Assembly (NCBI GenBank): GCA_012838715.1
Contig: DUOR01000122.1
Coordinates: 1-6,683, forward strand
DNA from: Actinomycetales bacterium
GTDB taxonomy: Bacteria > Actinomycetota > Actinomycetes > Mycobacteriales > Mycobacteriaceae
Length of the DNA stretch: 6,683 nt
Direction: 5' to 3'
Shown: in pieces, positions 5,371 through 6,683 of the stretch
How the letters are laid out: each line of letters opens with the position of its first letter
Position numbering within the stretch: position 1 is the first letter of the stretch
Translations under genes and position numbers: made by a program
The notes under the pieces: model-generated
Databases searched by the model: none
The model's input: the letters and a program-made list of their open reading frames with translations, nothing else
What the model was told of the DNA's origin: nothing

Positions 5371-6683
5371 TCAGCCGGCGTCGCCCATCCCGAGTTCCCC
5401 GCGCAGGCGCGCCGAGGACCGCACCTTCACCTCCTCGTACCCGCGCACGCCGTCGGCGAGTCCCGCGAAGGCGACGGCCTCGCCGAGGAGGCGCTGCGCC
5501 GTGCCGTCGGCCGCGCCGGCCGCGTCCTCGATGCGGCGGGCGTCGTCGAGCAGGCGCGCCCGGTAGCGCTCCGCGAGCTCGCGTTCCATGCGGCGCATCG
5601 CCGTATGACCGAAGGGGTCCAGCGGGGTGCCGCGCAGGTTCTTCATGTGCGCGAGCCCCGCCATCACCCGCTTGCCGACGGGCCCGGCCCGCAGCCCGAT
5701 CTTCTTGTCCATCCCCAGGGCCCGCAGCATCGGCGGGTGCAGCAGGATGCGTTCGGTGGCGTCCGGGCCGTACGCGTCGGTGATCGTGCGCTTGTGCGCA
5801 TCGTCGAGGGTCAACCGCGCGACCTCGTACTCGTCCTTGTAGGCGGTGAGCTTGTGCAGGCCGAAGGCGGCCGTGCGGGTCAGCTCCGTGGAATGCGGAT
5901 CGGCGGCGCGCTCGGCCGCGGCGATGGCGGCGACGTCGTCGATGAAGCGTTCCGCGTCGGCGCGGGAGCCCCACTCGGCCAGCTCGCCAGCCCGCATGGC
6001 GACGTCGCCGACGAGATCGGTGCGGACCGCCGCACCCGGGGACGCCGGCACCGGCAGGGTGCCGCGGACCAGGGCCAGCGCCCAGTACGGTGCCGTGGGG
6101 GCCGCCGGCTCCGAGGCGGAGGGCCCGGCGGAGGGCGCCGCGGTAGCGCCGGTGCGTTCCGCGACGATGCGGCCCAGCTCTTCCGGGCGGGCGACCAGCA
6201 GCCGGCCGTAGCGGAAGGCCCGGATGTTCTCGGCGACGGCGACGCCGTTGGCGCGCAGGGCCGCCTCCACGGATCCCGCGGTCACCGGCAGTGCCCCGGC
6301 CTGGACGGCGGCGCCGAGCATGAGGGTCGTCTGGAAGGTGGAGTCGCCGAACAGGGACCGGGCCACGGCCGCCGCATCGGTGGTGATGGCCCGGTGGGCA
6401 CGGGAACCGATGGCGTCGGCGAGCGCGACCCCGTCGGGACGATCGGCGGTGACGTCGGTGCACATCACGCCCGTGGGGGTGGACGTGGAGGAGACCAGGG
6501 CGGTGGTGCGGCCGGCGTCGATGACCTTCAGGTTCGCCGGGTCGGCGGCGGTCAGGCCGTCGAGGGCGAGCAGCAGGTCGCCCCGGCCGGCGGGCACGAC
6601 GCCCGGCTCGGCCAGCGGGGAATCGGCGATGCGCAGATCCGAGACAACGGCGCCGCCCTTCTGCGCCAGACCGGTCATGTCGA
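5371..6683 (-). CDS. Indolepyruvate/2-oxoacid ferredoxin oxidoreductase, fused type, C-terminal part (5' end outside window)
   Basis: The reading frame stays open to the window edge, so the gene is partial; about 435 C-terminal residues are visible. The first visible residues, DMTGLAQKGGAVVSD, are the conserved Gly/Gln motif of the POR gamma-type domain, which covers about 1-170 and includes GDLLLALDGL, VMCTD and GALPVTAGSVEAAL. An Ala/Ser/Pro-rich linker (about 174-198) leads to the helical C-terminal domain found in the fused family, with the typical YKDEYEVARL (280-289), LLHPPMLRALGM (312-323) and VRGYEEVK (411-418). Full-length relatives of over 1,100 residues start with thiamine-diphosphate domains. 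They oxidise indolepyruvate or other aryl/branched 2-oxoacids to acyl-CoA, passing electrons to ferredoxin, in aromatic amino acid breakdown. The Met at 6678 sits inside the conserved motif, so it is not the true start. It shares the kinase's strand, but the 131-base gap with a strong inverted repeat argues for separate transcription. The exact substrate cannot be told from this part. Confidence 0.88.
   Translation of the reverse strand, partial: DMTGLAQKGGAVVSDLRIADSPLAEPGVVPAGRGDLLLALDGLTAADPANLKVIDAGRTTALVSSTSTPTGVMCTDVTADRPDGVALADAIGSRAHRAITTDAAAVARSLFGDSTFQTTLMLGAAVQAGALPVTAGSVEAALRANGVAVAENIRAFRYGRLLVARPEELGRIVAERTGATAAPSAGPSASEPAAPTAPYWALALVRGTLPVPASPGAAVRTDLVGDVAMRAGELAEWGSRADAERFIDDVAAIAAAERAADPHSTELTRTAAFGLHKLTAYKDEYEVARLTLDDAHKRTITDAYGPDATERILLHPPMLRALGMDKKIGLRAGPVGKRVMAGLAHMKNLRGTPLDPFGHTAMRRMERELAERYRARLLDDARRIEDAAGAADGTAQRLLGEAVAFAGLADGVRGYEEVKVRSSARLRGELGMGDAG

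Noticed and set aside
3242..5566. Long plus-strand open frame opposite the kinase gene
   Set aside because: Its translation is rich in Gly, Arg, Asp, His and Gln without any domain. It mirrors the kinase frame, and long antisense frames are expected in GC-rich DNA.
5354..6463. Minus-strand Arg/His-rich frame of 369 codons inside the oxidoreductase region
   Set aside because: It is a different frame of the recognised oxidoreductase gene. Its composition is typical of an out-of-frame GC-rich translation.

Overview
The window reads as a high-GC actinobacterial chromosome, most likely Corynebacterium or a close relative (an inference from composition and gene families; no rRNA or other taxonomic marker is present). 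By eye the G+C is roughly two thirds or more, and the third codon position is nearly always G or C. Two genes have a TANNNT -10 box placed only 7-8 bases before the start codon, the pattern of leaderless actinobacterial mRNAs. No RNA gene, CRISPR array, insertion sequence or phage gene was seen.

Layout. Bases 1-109 hold no supportable gene; their right end carries a possible promoter. Bases 110-1741 (+) encode a two-cassette ABC-F ATPase, a ribosome-associated type with no membrane segments. It converges on a three-gene minus-strand block with an 18-base gap, and a hairpin terminator lies in and beside that gap. In transcription order the block is a large membrane histidine kinase (5239-2969), a NarL/LuxR-type response regulator (2858-2175) and a very short free-standing LuxR-type DNA-binding protein (2017-1760). 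Upstream of the kinase, on the same strand, is the 3' part of a fused indolepyruvate/2-oxoacid ferredoxin oxidoreductase (5371-6683), cut by the window edge.

How the genes may work together. The kinase and regulator form an apparently complete two-component pair: the phospho-acceptor His, ATP-binding motifs, receiver Asp and output HTH are all visible. Two things are unusual. First, the kinase looks like an internal tandem duplication. Each half has about six membrane segments, a dimerisation helix and an ATPase-like domain, with the key positions offset by 386 residues. The second half has Glu where the phospho-acceptor His should be and lacks ATP-binding motifs, so it is a built-in pseudokinase. 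Second, the short HTH protein aligns without gaps to the regulator's own output domain (23 of 66 identities by my count) but has no receiver. The three genes could form a signalling module with a catalytic kinase half, a sensory or regulatory dead half, a phospho-regulated activator and an unphosphorylatable partner or competitor for DNA. That is the candidate novel system here. The duplication and paralogy are visible in the sequence; the signal, target genes and interplay are inference.

The intergenic gaps of the block contain several inverted repeats that could be operators or terminators. Each is short, and none is proven.
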